This document shows, one piece after another, positions 52,019 to 63,073 of a stretch of DNA of 64,000 nucleotides. The position numbers and the translations under genes were made by a program. The notes beneath the pieces were generated by a model. The model worked only from the letters and a program-made list of their open reading frames with translations, was not told where the DNA came from and did not search any database. Within the stretch, counting starts at the first letter, position 1, and every line of letters begins with the position of its first letter. Source of the DNA: Metellina segmentata (lineage: Eukaryota > Arthropoda > Arachnida > Araneae > Tetragnathidae); assembly GCA_947359465.1 (NCBI GenBank), contig OX375873.1:90107978-90171977 (forward strand), in the 5' to 3' direction.

Positions 52019-52107
52019 CCGTCGATAGCTCAGTTGGTAGAGCGGTGGACTGTAGTGGATTAAACACGGAAATCCATAGGTCGCTGGTTCGACTCCGGCT
52101 CGACGGA
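52019..52107 (+). tRNA. tRNA-Tyr (GTA), class A
   Basis: Intact. Confidence 0.92.
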
Positions 52108-52288
52108 TTGTTATTTTATCAGAATCACATAATTTTAAATAGATACATTAATCTATTTAGCATTGCAAAGACATGCTTATGTTCGAAAAGTGTAGTTTTT
52201 ATTTGTTTCTAGAAAAGCACAGACACAAATTTTCCTAAACAAGGTAACTATTTAATTTGTTGACGATTAGTAAAGTTCTTAGTTTGGA

Positions 52289-52377
52289 CCGTCGATAGCT
52301 CAGTTGGTAGAGCGGTGGACTGTAGTGGATTAAACGCGGAAATCCATAGGTCGCTGGTTCGACTCCGGCTCGACGGA
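52289..52377 (+). tRNA. tRNA-Tyr (GTA), class A
   Basis: Intact; acgcgg intron. Confidence 0.92.
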
Positions 52378-52558
52378 TTGTTATTTTATAAGAATCACAT
52401 AATTTTAAATAGATACATTAATCTATTTAGCATTGCAAAGACATACTTATAATCGAAAAGTGTAGTTTTTATTTGACTCTAGAAAAGTACAGACACAAAT
52501 TTTCTCAAATAAGTTAACTATTTAATTTGTTGACGCTTAGTAAAGTTCTTAAATTGTA

Positions 52559-52647
52559 CCGTCGATAGCTCAGTTGGTAGAGCGGTGGACTGTAGTGGAT
52601 TAAACACGGAAATCCATAGATCGCTGGTTCGACTCCGGCTCGACGGA
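52559..52647 (+). tRNA. tRNA-Tyr (GTA), class A
   Basis: Variable-loop change only. Confidence 0.9.
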
Positions 52648-52828
52648 TTGTTAGTTTAACAGTATCACATAATTTTAAATAGATACATTAATCTATTTAG
52701 CATTGCAAAGACATGCTTATGTTCGAAAAGTGTAGTTTTTATTTGACTCTAGAAAAGTACAGACACAAATGTTCTCAAACAAGGTAACTATTTAATTTGT
52801 TGACGCTTAATAAAGTTCTTAGTTTGTA

Positions 52829-52917
52829 CCGTCGATAGCTCAGTTGGTAGAGCGGTGGACTGTAGTGTATTAAACACGGAAATCCATAGGTCGCTGGTTC
52901 GACTACTACTCGACGGA
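52829..52917 (+). tRNA. tRNA-Tyr (GTA), class A variant
   Basis: T-stem 3' side actac does not pair; intron tgtattaaac. Confidence 0.6.
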
Positions 52918-53020
52918 TAGTTATTTTAGCAGAATCACATAATTTTATATAGATAAATTTTTTCCCAAATAAGGTAACTACTTAATTTGTTGAAGCTTAA
53001 AAAGAAGTTCGTAATTTGTA

Positions 53021-53109
53021 CCGTCGATAGCCTAGTTGGTAAAGCGGTGGACTATAGTGGATTAAGAACTGAAATCAATAGGTCACTGGTTCGTCTCCGG
53101 CTCGACGGA
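53021..53109 (+). tRNA. tRNA-Tyr-like (ATA), class B
   Basis: D stem GCCT/AAGC with mismatch; T58. Confidence 0.5.
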
Positions 53110-53288
53110 TTACTGTTTTTTTTGTATTTATAATATTTAAAAGAGATATTTGTAACTGTTTATTCTACCAAAACATATGCTTAAAGAAAAGCAAAAAATA
53201 TTTATAATTTCGGAAAATTACAGAAATTAATTTTTTTAAATAGACTCTTATTGTAAGTTCTACGCTTTGAAATCTTCATTTGCTTTTA

Positions 53289-53377
53289 CCGTCGATATCT
53301 CAGTTGGCAGACCGGTGGACTATATTGGAAGGAACAGAGAAACCCGAAGATAGCTGGTTCGACTCGGGCTCGACGCA
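53289..53377 (+). pseudogene. tRNA-Tyr-like pseudogene (ATA), class C
   Basis: Class C lesions plus a gactatattgg anticodon region. Confidence 0.65.
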
Positions 53378-53556
53378 TCACTTTTTTTTCTGGATATGCA
53401 ATATTTAATACAACTGTTTTTAGCTGTTTATCATTTAAAATTATAAGCTTAGAGAATATAAATTATATCTCTATTTTCGGAAAACAACGTATATGAATAT
53501 TCCCAAATCAGACTTTAATTTGTCTATTCTACGCTCTGAAATGACAGTTGTTTGAA

Positions 53557-53645
53557 CCGTCGATAGCTCAGTTGGCAGAGTGGTGGACTGCAGTGGATTA
53601 AACACGGAAATCCATATGTCGCTGTTTCGACTCCGGCTCGACGGA
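53557..53645 (+). tRNA. tRNA-Tyr body with GCA anticodon, class D
   Basis: T53 lesion. Confidence 0.5.
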
Positions 53646-53826
53646 TTGTTATTTTATCAGAATCACATAATTTTAATTCGATACATTAATCTATTTAGCA
53701 TTGCAAAGACATGCTTATGTTCGAAGAGTGTAGTTTTTATTTGACTCTAGAAAAGTACAGACACAAATTTTCTCAAACAAGGTAACTATTTAATTTGTTG
53801 ACGCTTAGTAAAGTTCTTAATTTGTA

Positions 53827-53915
53827 CCGTCGATAGCTCAGTTGGTAGAGCGGTGGACTGTAGTGGATTAAACACGGAAATCCATATTTCGCTGGTTCGA
53901 CTCCGGCTCGACGGA
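53827..53915 (+). tRNA. tRNA-Tyr (GTA), class A
   Basis: Variable loop atttc; boxes intact. Confidence 0.87.
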
Positions 53916-54096
53916 TTGTTATTTTATAAGAATCACATAATTTTAAATAGATACATTAATCTATTTAGCATTGCAAAGACATGCTTATGTTCGAAAAGTG
54001 TAGTTTTTATTTGACTCTAGAAAAGTACAGACACAAATTTTCCTAAACAAGGTAACTATTTAATTTGTTGACGATTAGTAAAGTTCTTAGTTTGGA

Positions 54097-54188
54097 CCGT
54101 CGATAGCTCAGTTGGTAGAGCGGTGGACTGTAGTGGATTAAACGCGGAAAAAATCGATAGGTCGCTGGTTCGACTCCGGCTCGACGGA
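54097..54188 (+). tRNA. tRNA-Tyr (GTA), class A, 19-nt intron
   Basis: Copy of 48193. Confidence 0.8.
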
Positions 54189-54369
54189 TTGATATTTTAT
54201 AAGAATCACATAATTTTAAATAGATACATTAATCTATTTAGCATTGCAAAGACATGCTGATGTTCGAAAAGTGTAGTTTTTATTTGACTCTAGAAAAGTA
54301 CAGACACAAATTTTCTCAAACAAGGTAACTATTTAATTTGTTGACGCTTAGTAAAGTTCTTTATTTGTA

Positions 54370-54459
54370 CCGTCGATAGCTCAGTTGGAAGAGCAGTGGA
54401 ATGTAGTGGAATAATAATCGGAAATCCATAGGTCGCTGGTTCGACTCCGGCTCGACGGA
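54370..54459 (+). tRNA. tRNA-Tyr (GTA), class A variant, 17-nt intron
   Basis: Copy of 48466. Confidence 0.72.
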
Positions 54460-54640
54460 TTGTTATTTTATCAGAATCACATGATTTTAAATAGATACAT
54501 TAATCTATTTAGCATTGCAAAGACATGCTTATGTTCGAAAAGTGTAGTTTTTATTTGACTCTAGAAAAGCACAGACACAAATTTTCCTAAACAAGGTAAC
54601 TATTTAATTTGTTGACGATTAGTAAAGATCTTAGTTTGGA

Positions 54641-54729
54641 CCGTCGATAGCTCAGTTGGTAGAGCGGTGGACTGTAGTGGATTAAACGCAGAAATCCATA
54701 GGTCGCTGTTTCGACTCCGGATCGACGGA
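54641..54729 (+). tRNA. tRNA-Tyr (GTA), class A variant
   Basis: Copy of 48737. Confidence 0.65.
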
Positions 54730-54910
54730 TTGTTATTTTATAAGAATCACATAATTTTAAATAGATACATTAATCTATTTAGCATTGCAAAGACATGCTT
54801 ATGTTAGAAAAGTGTAGTTTTTATTTGACTCTAGAAAAGTACAGACACAAATTTTCTCAAATAAGTTAACTATTTAATTTGTTGACGCTGAGTAAAGTTC
54901 TTAATTTGTA

Positions 54911-54999
54911 CCGTCGATAGCTCAGTTGGTAGAGCGGTGGACTGTAGTGGATTAAACACGGAAATCCATAGATCGCTGGTTCGACTCCGGCTCGACGGA
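54911..54999 (+). tRNA. tRNA-Tyr (GTA), class A
   Basis: Copy of 49007 without its acceptor mismatch. Confidence 0.9.
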
Positions 55000-55180
55000 T
55001 TGTTAGTTTAACAGAAGCACATAATTTTAAATAGATACATTAATCTATTTAGCATTGCAAAGACATGCTTATGTTCGAAAAGTGTAGTTTTTATTTGACT
55101 CTAGAAACGTACAGACACAAATGTTCTCAAACAAGGTAACTATTTAATTTGTTGTCGCTTAGTAAAGTTCTTAGTTTGTA

Positions 55181-55269
55181 CCGTCGATAGCTCAGTTGGT
55201 AGAGCGGTGGACTGTAGTGTATTAAACACGGAAATCCATAGTTCGCTGGTTCGACTACGACTCGACGGA
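55181..55269 (+). tRNA. tRNA-Tyr (GTA), class A variant
   Basis: Copy of 49277; T-stem 3' side acgac. Confidence 0.65.
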
Positions 55270-55374
55270 TAGTTATTTTAGCAGAATCACATAATTTTAT
55301 ATAGATAAATTTTTTTTCCCAAATAAGGTAACTACTTAATTTGTTGAAGCTTAAAAAGAAGTTCGTAATTTGTA

Positions 55375-55463
55375 CCGTCGATAGCTTAGTTGGTAAGGCA
55401 GTGGACTATAGTGTATTAAGAACTGAAATCAATAGGTCACTGGTTCGTCTCCGGCTGGACGGA
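55375..55463 (+). tRNA. tRNA-Tyr-like (ATA), class B
   Basis: Copy of 49469. Confidence 0.5.
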
Positions 55464-55618
55464 TTACTGTTTTATTTTATTTACAATATTTTTGGAAAAA
55501 ATATTTATAGCTGATTATCATATCAAATTATATGCTTAACGAAGTAAAAATGGATATAAATATTTTCAAATAAGACTTTTATTGTCTGTTTTAAGCTCTG
55601 AGATCGGCACTGTTTGTT

Positions 55619-55707
55619 CCTTCTATAGCTCAGTTGGCAGATCGGTGGACTGTAGTGGAAGAAACACGGAAATCCATAGGTCAATGGTTCGAATGAGGCT
55701 CGGTGGA
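55619..55707 (+). pseudogene. Degenerate tRNA-Tyr-like unit, class G
   Basis: Copy of 49713. Confidence 0.55.
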
Positions 55708-55886
55708 TAACTATTTTTTTTTTGTATTTATAATATATGAAAGAAATATTTGTAATTGTTTATCATATCAAAATATATGCTTAAAGAAAAGGAAAAAATA
55801 TTTATAATATGGAAAATTACAGAAATTGATTTTTCTAAATTAGGATTTTATTGAGTTGTACGTTTTGAAATTGTCATTTTCTTGTA

Positions 55887-55975
55887 CCGTCGATAGCTCA
55901 GTTGGCAGAGAAGTGGACAGTAGTGGATTAAACACGGAAATTCATAGATCGCTGGTTCGACTCTGGCTGGATGGA
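55887..55975 (+). pseudogene. tRNA-Tyr-like unit with A33, class H
   Basis: Copy of 49981. Confidence 0.5.
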
Positions 55976-56230
55976 TTGTTATTTTATCAGAATCACATAA
56001 ATTTAAATAGATACATTAATCTATTTAGCATTGCAAAGACATGCTCATGTTCGAAAAGTGTAGTTTTTATTTGATTTTAAATATATACATTAATCTATTT
56101 AGCATTGCAAAGACAAGCTTATGTTCGAAAAGTGTAGTTTTTATTTGACTCTAGAAAAGTACAGACACAAATGTTCTCAAACAAGGTAACTATTTAATTT
56201 GTTGACGCTTAGTAAAGTTCTTAGTTTGTA

Positions 56231-56319
56231 CCGTCGATAGCTCAGTTGGTAGAGCGGTGGATTGTAGTGGATTAAACAGCGAAATCCATAGGTCGCTGGT
56301 TCAACTCCGGCTCGACGGA
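56231..56319 (+). tRNA. tRNA-Tyr (GTA), class A variant
   Basis: Copy of 50325. Confidence 0.75.
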
Positions 56320-56574
56320 TTGTTTTTTTAGCAGAATCACATAATTTTAAATAGATACATTAATCTATTTAGCATTGCTAAGACATGCTTATGTTCGAAA
56401 AGTGTAGTTTTTATTTGATTTTAAATAGATACATTAATCTATTTAGCATTGCAAAGACATGCTTATGTTCGAAAAGTGTAGTTTTTATTTGACTCTAGAA
56501 AAGTACAGACACAAATGTTCTCAAACAAGGTAACTATTTAATTTGTTGACGCTTAGTAAAGTACTTAGTTTGTA

Positions 56575-56663
56575 CCGTCGATAGCTCAGTTGGTAGAGCG
56601 GTGGACTTTAGTGGATTAAACACGGAATTCCATAGGTCGCTGTTTCGACTCCGGGTCGACGGA
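56575..56663 (+). tRNA. tRNA-Tyr body with TTA (ochre) anticodon
   Basis: Copy of 50671. Confidence 0.55.
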
Positions 56664-56843
56664 TTGTTATTTTATCAGAATCACATCATTTTAATTCGAT
56701 ACATTAATCTATTTAGCATTGCAAAGACATGCTTATGTTCGAAGAGTGTAGTTTTTATTTGACTCTAGAAAAGTACAGACACAAATTTCTCAAACAAGGT
56801 AACTATTTAATTTGTTGACGCTTAGTAAAGTTCTAAATTTGTA

Positions 56844-56932
56844 CCGTCGATAGCTCAGTTGGTAGAGCGGTGGACTGTAGTGGATTAAACACGGAAATTC
56901 ATAGATCGCTGGTACGACTCCGGCTCGACGGA
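56844..56932 (+). tRNA. tRNA-Tyr (GTA), class A variant
   Basis: Copy of 50940, A54, with one more anticodon-stem change. Confidence 0.65.
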
Positions 56933-57113
56933 TTGTTATTTTATCAGAATCACATAATTTTAAATAGATACATTAATCTATTTAGCATTGCAAAGACATG
57001 CTTATGTTCGAAAAGTGTAGTTTTCATTTGACTCTAGAAAAGTACAGACACAAATGTTCTCAAACAAGGTAACTATTTAATTTGTTGACGCTTAGTAAAG
57101 TTCTTAGTTTGTA

Positions 57114-57202
57114 CCGTCGATAGCTCAGTTGGTAGAGCGGTGGACTGTAGTGGATTAAACACGGAAATCCATAGGTCGCTGTTTCGACTCCGGCTCGACG
57201 GA
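57114..57202 (+). tRNA. tRNA-Tyr (GTA), class A variant
   Basis: Copy of 51210, T53. Confidence 0.75.
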
Positions 57203-57382
57203 TTGTTATTTTATCAGAATCACATAACTTTAATTCGATACATTAATCTATTTAGCATTGCAAAGACATGCTTATGTTCGAAGAGTGTAGTTTTTATTTG
57301 ACTCTAGAAAAGTACAGACACAAATTTCTCAAACAAGGTAACTATTTAATTTGTTGACGCTTAGTAAAGTTCTAAATTTGTA

Positions 57383-57471
57383 CCGTCGATAGCTCAGTTG
57401 GTAGAGCGGTGGACTGTAGTGGATTAAGAACTGAAATCAATAGGTCACTGGTTCGTCTCCGGCTCGACGGA
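57383..57471 (+). tRNA. Hybrid class A/class B tRNA-Tyr (GTA)
   Basis: 5' half is class A (gctc...gagc, GTA); from the intron (attaagaactg) onward it is class B with T58, and the class B spacer follows. A recombination joint inside the gene. Confidence 0.75.
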
Positions 57472-57650
57472 TTACTGTTTTTTTTGTATTTATAATATTT
57501 AAAAGAGATATTTGTAACTGTTTATTCTACCAAAACATATGCTTAAAGAAAAGCAAAAAATATTTATAATTTCGGAAAATTACAGAAATTAATTTTTTTA
57601 AATAGACTCTTATTGTAAGTTCTACGCTTTGAAATCTTCATTTGCTTTTA

Positions 57651-57739
57651 CCGTCGATATCTCAGTTGGCAGACCGGTGGACTATATTGGAAGGAACAGA
57701 GAAACCCGAAGATAGCTGGTTCGACTCGGGCTCGACGCA
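57651..57739 (+). pseudogene. tRNA-Tyr-like pseudogene (ATA), class C
   Basis: As 53289 (+4362). Confidence 0.65.
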
Positions 57740-57918
57740 TCACTTTTTTTTCTGGATATGCAATATTTAATACAACTGTTTTTAGCTGTTTATCATTTAA
57801 AATTATAAGCTTAGAGAATATAAATTATATCTCTAATTTCGGAAAACAACGTATATGAATATTCCCAAATCAGACTTTAATTTGTCTATTCTACGCTCTG
57901 AAATGACAGTTGTTTGAA

Positions 57919-58007
57919 CCGTCGATAGCTCAGTTGGCAGAGTGGTGGACTGCAGTGGATTAAACACGGAAATCCATATGTCGCTGTTTCGACTCCGGCT
58001 CGACGGA
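57919..58007 (+). tRNA. tRNA-Tyr body with GCA anticodon, class D
   Basis: As 53557. Confidence 0.5.
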
Positions 58008-58188
58008 TTGTTATTTTATCAGAATCACATAATTTTAATTCGATACATTAATCTATTTAGCATTGCAAAGACATGCTTATGTTCGAAGAGTGTAGTTTTT
58101 ATTTGACTCTAGAAAAGTACAGACACAAATTTTCTCAAACAAGGTAACTATTTAATTTGTTGACGCTTAGTAAAGTTCTTAATTTGTA

Positions 58189-58277
58189 CCGTCGATAGCT
58201 CAGTTGGTAGAGCGGTGGACTGTAGTGGATTAAACACGGAAATCCATATTTCGCTGGTTCGACTCCGGCTCGACGGA
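58189..58277 (+). tRNA. tRNA-Tyr (GTA), class A
   Basis: As 53827. Confidence 0.87.
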
Positions 58278-58458
58278 TTGTTATTTTATAAGAATCACAT
58301 AATTTTAAATAGATACATTAATCTATTTAGCATTGCAAAGACATGCTTATGTTCGAAAAGTGTAGTTTTTATTTGACTCTAGAAAAGTACAGACACAAAT
58401 TTTCTCAAACAAGGTAACTATTTATTTTGTTTACGCTTAGTAAAGTTCTTAATTTGTA

Positions 58459-58551
58459 CCGTCGATAGCCAGTTGGTAGAGCGGTGGACTGGACTGTAGT
58501 GGATTAAACACGGAAATCCATATGTCGCTGTTTCGACTCCGGCTCGACGGA
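58459..58551 (+). pseudogene. Expanded tRNA-Tyr pseudogene (ggact duplication)
   Basis: 93 nt: ggactggactgtag duplicates 5 bases of the anticodon arm, and gctcag is gccag in the D arm. Confidence 0.75.
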
Positions 58552-58732
58552 TTGTTATTTTATCAGAATCACATAATTTTAAATAGATACATTAATATAT
58601 TTAGCATTGCAAAGACATGCTTATGTTCGAAAAGTGTAGTTTTTATTTGACTCTAGAAAAGTACAGACACAAATTTTCTCAAATAAGTTAACTATTTAAT
58701 TTGTTGACGCTTAGTAAAGTTCTTAATTTGTA

Positions 58733-58821
58733 CCGTCGATAGCTCAGTTGGTAGAGCGGTGGACTGTAGTGGATTAAACACGGAAATACATAGGTCGCTG
58801 GTTCGACTCCGGCTCGACGGA
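58733..58821 (+). tRNA. tRNA-Tyr (GTA), class A variant
   Basis: tacat 3' anticodon stem, one mismatch. Confidence 0.8.
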
Positions 58822-59002
58822 TTGTTATTTTAACAGAATCACATAATTTTAAATAGATACATTAATCTATTTAGCATTGCAAAGACATGCTTATGTTCGA
58901 AAAGTGTAGTTTTTATTTGACTCTAGAAAAGTACAGACACAAATTTTCTCAAATAAGTTAACTATTTAATTTGTTGACGCTTAGTAAAGTTCTTAATTTG
59001 TA

Positions 59003-59091
59003 CCGTCGATAGCTCAGTTGGTAGAGCGGTGGACTGTAGTGGATTAAACACGGAAATCCATAGGTCGCTGGTTCGACTCCGGCTCGACGGA
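59003..59091 (+). tRNA. tRNA-Tyr (GTA), class A
   Basis: Intact; short spacer follows. Confidence 0.92.
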
Positions 59092-59192
59092 TAGTTATTT
59101 TAGCAGAATCACATAATTTTATATAGATAAATTTTCCCAAATAAGGTATATATTTAATTTGTTGAAGCTTAAAACCAAGTTCATAATTTGTA

Positions 59193-59281
59193 CCGTCGAT
59201 AGCTTAGTTGGTAAAGCGGTGGACTATAGTGGATTCAGAACTGAAATCAATAGGTGACTGGTTCGTCTCCGGCTCGACGAA
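59193..59281 (+). tRNA. tRNA-Tyr-like (ATA), class B
   Basis: T58; 3' acceptor tcgacga (71 to A); intron attcagaactg. Confidence 0.5.
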
Positions 59282-59461
59282 TTACTGTTTTTTTTTGTAT
59301 TTATAATATTTAAAAGAGATATTTGTTACTGTTTATTCTACCAAAACATATGCTTAAAGAAAAGCAAAAAATATTTCTAATTTCGGAAAATTACAGAAAT
59401 TAATTTTTTTAAATAGACTCTTATTGTAAGTTCTACGCTTTGAAATCTTCATTTTCTTTTA

Positions 59462-59550
59462 CCGTCGATATCTCAGTTGGCAGACCGGTGGACTGTAGTG
59501 GAAGGAACAGAGAATCCCGAAGATAGCTGTTTCGACTCGGGCTCGACGCA
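59462..59550 (+). pseudogene. tRNA-Tyr-like pseudogene, class C
   Basis: Class C lesions. Confidence 0.65.
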
Positions 59551-59728
59551 TCACTTTTTTTTCTGAATTTGCAATATTTAATACAACTGTTTTTAGCTGT
59601 TTATCATTTAAAATTATAAGCTTAGAGAATATAAATTATATTTCTAATTTCGGAAACAACGTATATGAATATTCCCAAATAAGACTTAAATTTGTCTATT
59701 CTACGCTGTGAAATGACAGTTGTTTGAA

Positions 59729-59817
59729 CCGTCGATAGCTCAGTTGCCAGAGTGGTGGACTGCAGTGAATTAAACACGGAAATCCATAGGTCGCTGTTTC
59801 GACTCCGGCTCGACGGA
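59729..59817 (+). tRNA. tRNA-Tyr body with GCA anticodon, class D
   Basis: D loop ttgccag (G19 lost) and T53. Confidence 0.45.
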
Positions 59818-59998
59818 TTGTTATTTTACCAGAATCACATAATTTTAATTCGATACATTAATCTATTTAGCATTGCAAAGACATGCTTATGTTCGAAGAG
59901 TGTAGTTTTTATTTGACTCTAGAAAAGTACAGACACAAATTTTCTCAAACAAGGTAACTATTTAATTTGTTGACGCTTAGTAAAGTTCTTTATTTGTA

Positions 59999-60087
59999 CC
60001 GTCGATAGCTCAGTTGGTAGAGCGGTGGACTGTAGTGGATTAAACACGGAAATCCATAGGTCGCTGGTTCGACTCCGGCTCGACGGA
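59999..60087 (+). tRNA. tRNA-Tyr (GTA), class A
   Basis: Intact. Confidence 0.92.
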
Positions 60088-60268
60088 TTGTTATTTTATC
60101 AGAATCACATAATTTTAAATAGATACATTAATCTATTTAGCATTGCAAAGACATGCTTATGTTCGAAAAGTGTAGTTTTTATTTGACTCTAGAAAAGCAC
60201 AGACACAAATTTTCCTAAACAAGGTAACTATTTAATTTGTTGACGATTAGTAAAGTTCTTAGTTTGGA

Positions 60269-60357
60269 CCGTCGATAGCTCAGTTGGTAGAGCGGTGGAC
60301 TGTAGTGGATTAAACGCGGAAATCCATAGGTCGCTGGTTCGACTCCGGCTCGACGGA
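60269..60357 (+). tRNA. tRNA-Tyr (GTA), class A
   Basis: Intact; acgcgg intron. Confidence 0.92.
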
Positions 60358-60538
60358 TTGTTATTTTATAAGAATCACATAATTTTAAATAGATACATTA
60401 ATCTATTTAGCATTGCAAAGACATACTTATAATCGAAAAGTGTAGTTTTTATTTGACTCTAGAAAAGTACAGACACAAATTTTCTCAAACAAGGTAACTA
60501 TTTATTTTGTTGACGCTTAGTAAAGTTCTTAATTTGTA

Positions 60539-60631
60539 CCGTCGATAGCCAGTTGGTAGAGCGGTAGACTGGACTGTAGTGGATTAAACACGGAAATCCA
60601 TAGGTCGCTGTTTCGACTCCGGCTCGACGGA
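60539..60631 (+). pseudogene. Expanded tRNA-Tyr pseudogene (ggact duplication)
   Basis: Same duplication as 58459, with gtagactggactgtag. Confidence 0.75.
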
Positions 60632-60732
60632 TAGTTATTTTAGCAGAATCACATAATTTTATATAGATAAATTTTCCCAAATAAGGTATATATTTAATTT
60701 GTTGAAGCTTAAAACCAAGTTCATAATTTGTA

Positions 60733-60821
60733 CCGTCGATAGCTTAGTTGGTAAAGCGGTGGACTATAGTGGATTCAGAACTTAAATCAATAGGTGACTG
60801 GTTCGTCTCCGTCTCGACGAA
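60733..60821 (+). tRNA. tRNA-Tyr-like (ATA), class B
   Basis: Copy of 59193 (+1540) with ccgtctcgacga 3' end. Confidence 0.45.
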
Positions 60822-61001
60822 TTACTGTTTTTTTTTGTATTTATAATATTTAAAAGAGATATTTGTTACTGTTTATTCTACCAAAACATATGCTTAAAGA
60901 AAAGCAAAAAATATTTCTAATTTCGGAAAATTACAGAAATTAATTTTTTTAAATAGACTCTTATTGTAAGTTCTACGCTTTGAAATCTTCATTTTCTTTT
61001 A

Positions 61002-61090
61002 CCGTCGATATCTCAGTTGGCAGACCGGTGGACTGTAGTGGAAGGAACAGAGAATCCCGAAGATAGCTGTTTCGACTCGGGCTCGACGCA
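61002..61090 (+). pseudogene. tRNA-Tyr-like pseudogene, class C
   Basis: Copy of 59462. Confidence 0.65.
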
Positions 61091-61268
61091 TCACTTTTTT
61101 TCCTGAATTTGCAATATTTAATACAACTGTTTTTAGCTGTTTATCATTTAAAATTATAAGCTTAGAGAATATAAATTATATTTCTAATTTCGGAAACAAC
61201 GTATATGAATATTCGCGAATAAGACTTAAATTTGTCTATTCTACGCTGTGAAATGACAGTTGTTTGAA

Positions 61269-61357
61269 CCGTCGATAGCTCAGTTGCCAGAGTGGTGGAC
61301 TGCAGTGAATTAAACACGGAAATCCATAGGTCGCTGTTTCGACTCCGGCTCGACGGA
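61269..61357 (+). tRNA. tRNA-Tyr body with GCA anticodon, class D
   Basis: Copy of 59729. Confidence 0.45.
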
Positions 61358-61538
61358 TTGTTATTTTACCAGAATCACATAATTTTAATTCGATACATTA
61401 ATCTATTTAGCATTGCAAAGACATGCTTATGTTCGAAGAGTGTAGTTTTTATTTGACTCTAGAAAAGTACAGACACAAATTTTCTCAAACAAGGTAACTA
61501 TTTAATTTGTTGACGCTTAGTAAAGTTCTTTATTTGTA

Positions 61539-61627
61539 CCGTCGATAGCTCAGTTGGTAGAGCGGTGGACTGTAGTGGATTAAACACGGAAATCCATAGG
61601 TCGCTGGTTCGACTCCGGCTCGACGGA
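61539..61627 (+). tRNA. tRNA-Tyr (GTA), class A
   Basis: Copy of 59999. Confidence 0.92.
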
Positions 61628-61808
61628 TTGTTATTTTATCAGAATCACATAATTTTAAATAGATACATTAATCTATTTAGCATTGCAAAGACATGCTTAT
61701 GTTCGAAAAGTGTAGTTTTTATTTGACTCTAGAAAAGCACAGACACAAATTTTCCTAAACAAGGTAACTATTTAATTTGTTGACGATTAGTAAAGTTCTT
61801 AGTTTGGA

Positions 61809-61897
61809 CCGTCGATAGCTCAGTTGGTAGACCGGTGGACTGTAGTGGATTAAACGCGGAAATCCATAGGTCGCTGGTTCGACTCCGGCTCGACGGA
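61809..61897 (+). tRNA. tRNA-Tyr (GTA), class A variant
   Basis: GACC D stem: one mismatch, as in class C. Confidence 0.78.
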
Positions 61898-62078
61898 TTG
61901 TTATTTTATAAGAATCACATAATTTTAAATAGATACATTAATCTATTTAGCATTGCAAAGACATGCTTATGTTCGAAAAGTGTAGTTTTTATTTGACTCT
62001 AGAAAAGTACAGACACAAATTTTCTCAAATAAGTTAACTATTTAATTTGTTGACGCTTAGTAAAGTTCTTAATTTGTA

Positions 62079-62167
62079 CCGTCGATAGCTCAGTTGGTAG
62101 AGCGGTGGACTGTAGTGGATTAAACACGGAATTCCATAGGTCGCTGGTTCGACTCCGGCTCGACGGA
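62079..62167 (+). tRNA. tRNA-Tyr (GTA), class A
   Basis: Intron ends cacgga; ggaattcc boundary (one base differs at the 3' splice side). Confidence 0.85.
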
Positions 62168-62268
62168 TAGTTATTTTAGCAGAATCACATAATTTTATAT
62201 AGATAAATTTTCCCAAATAAGGTATATATTTAATTTGTTGAAGCTTAAAACCAAGTTCATAATTTGTA

Positions 62269-62357
62269 CCGTCGATAGCTTAGTTGGTAAAGCGGTGGAC
62301 TATAGTGGATTAAGAACTGAAATCAATAGGTGACTGGTTCGTCTTCTGCTCGACGGA
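62269..62357 (+). tRNA. tRNA-Tyr-like (ATA), class B
   Basis: B box ggttcgtcttc is degraded. Confidence 0.45.
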
Positions 62358-62535
62358 TTACTGTTTTTTTTGTAGTTATAATATTTAAAAGAGATATTTG
62401 TAACTGTTTATTCTACCAAACATATGCTTAAAGAAAAGCAAAAAATATTTCTAATTTCGGAAAATTACAGAAATTAATTTTTTTAAATAGACTCTTATTG
62501 TAAGTTCTACGCTTTGAAATCTTCATTTGCTTTTA

Positions 62536-62624
62536 CCGTCGATATCTCAGTTGGCAGACCGGTGGACTATATTGGAAGGAACAGAGAAACCCGAAGATAG
62601 CTGGTTCGACTCGGGCTCGACGCA
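62536..62624 (+). pseudogene. tRNA-Tyr-like pseudogene (ATA), class C
   Basis: Copy of 57651 (+4885). Confidence 0.65.
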
Positions 62625-62803
62625 TCACTTTTTTTTCTGGATATGCAATATTTAATACAACTGTTTTTAGCTGTTTATCATTTAAAATTATAAGCTTAGA
62701 GAATATAAATTATATCTCTAATTTCGGAAAACAACGTATATGAATATTCCCAAATCAGACTTTAATTTGTCTATTCTACGCTCTGAAATGACAGTTGTTT
62801 GAA

Positions 62804-62892
62804 CCGTCGATAGCTCAGTTGGCAGAGTGGTGGACTGCAGTGGATTAAACACGGAAATCCATATGTCGCTGTTTCGACTCCGGCTCGACGGA
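62804..62892 (+). tRNA. tRNA-Tyr body with GCA anticodon, class D
   Basis: Copy of 57919. Confidence 0.5.
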
Positions 62893-63073
62893 TTGTTATT
62901 TTATCAGAATCACATAATTTTAATTCGATACATTAATCTATTTAGCATTGCAAAGACATGCTTATGTTCGAAGAGTGTAGTTTTTATTTGACTCTAGAAA
63001 AGTACAGACACAAATTTTCTCAAACAAGGTAACTATTTAATTTGTTGACGCTTAGTAAAGTTCTTAATTTGTA

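Larger units (their letters stand above)
54097..57382 (+). repeat. 5.9-kb-offset duplication, copy 2
   Basis: Second copy of 48193-51478. It terminates inside the hybrid A/B tRNA gene at 57383, which is the visible exchange junction. Confidence 0.92.
57651..58821 (+). repeat. 4885-bp-offset C-D-A-expanded-A block, copy 1
   Basis: Gene starts 57651, 57919, 58189, 58459 and 58733 recur at 62536, 62804, 63074, 63344 and 63618. The C and D units also match 53289 and 53557 (offset 4362). Confidence 0.88.
59193..60538 (+). repeat. 1.54-kb B-C-D-A-A block, copy 1
   Basis: Units B, C, D, A, A recur at 60733-61809 with offset 1540 and the B unit again at 62269. Confidence 0.9.
60733..62078 (+). repeat. 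1.54-kb B-C-D-A-A block, copy 2
   Basis: Second copy of 59193-60538, including the ttgccag D-loop variant of class D at 61269. Confidence 0.9.
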
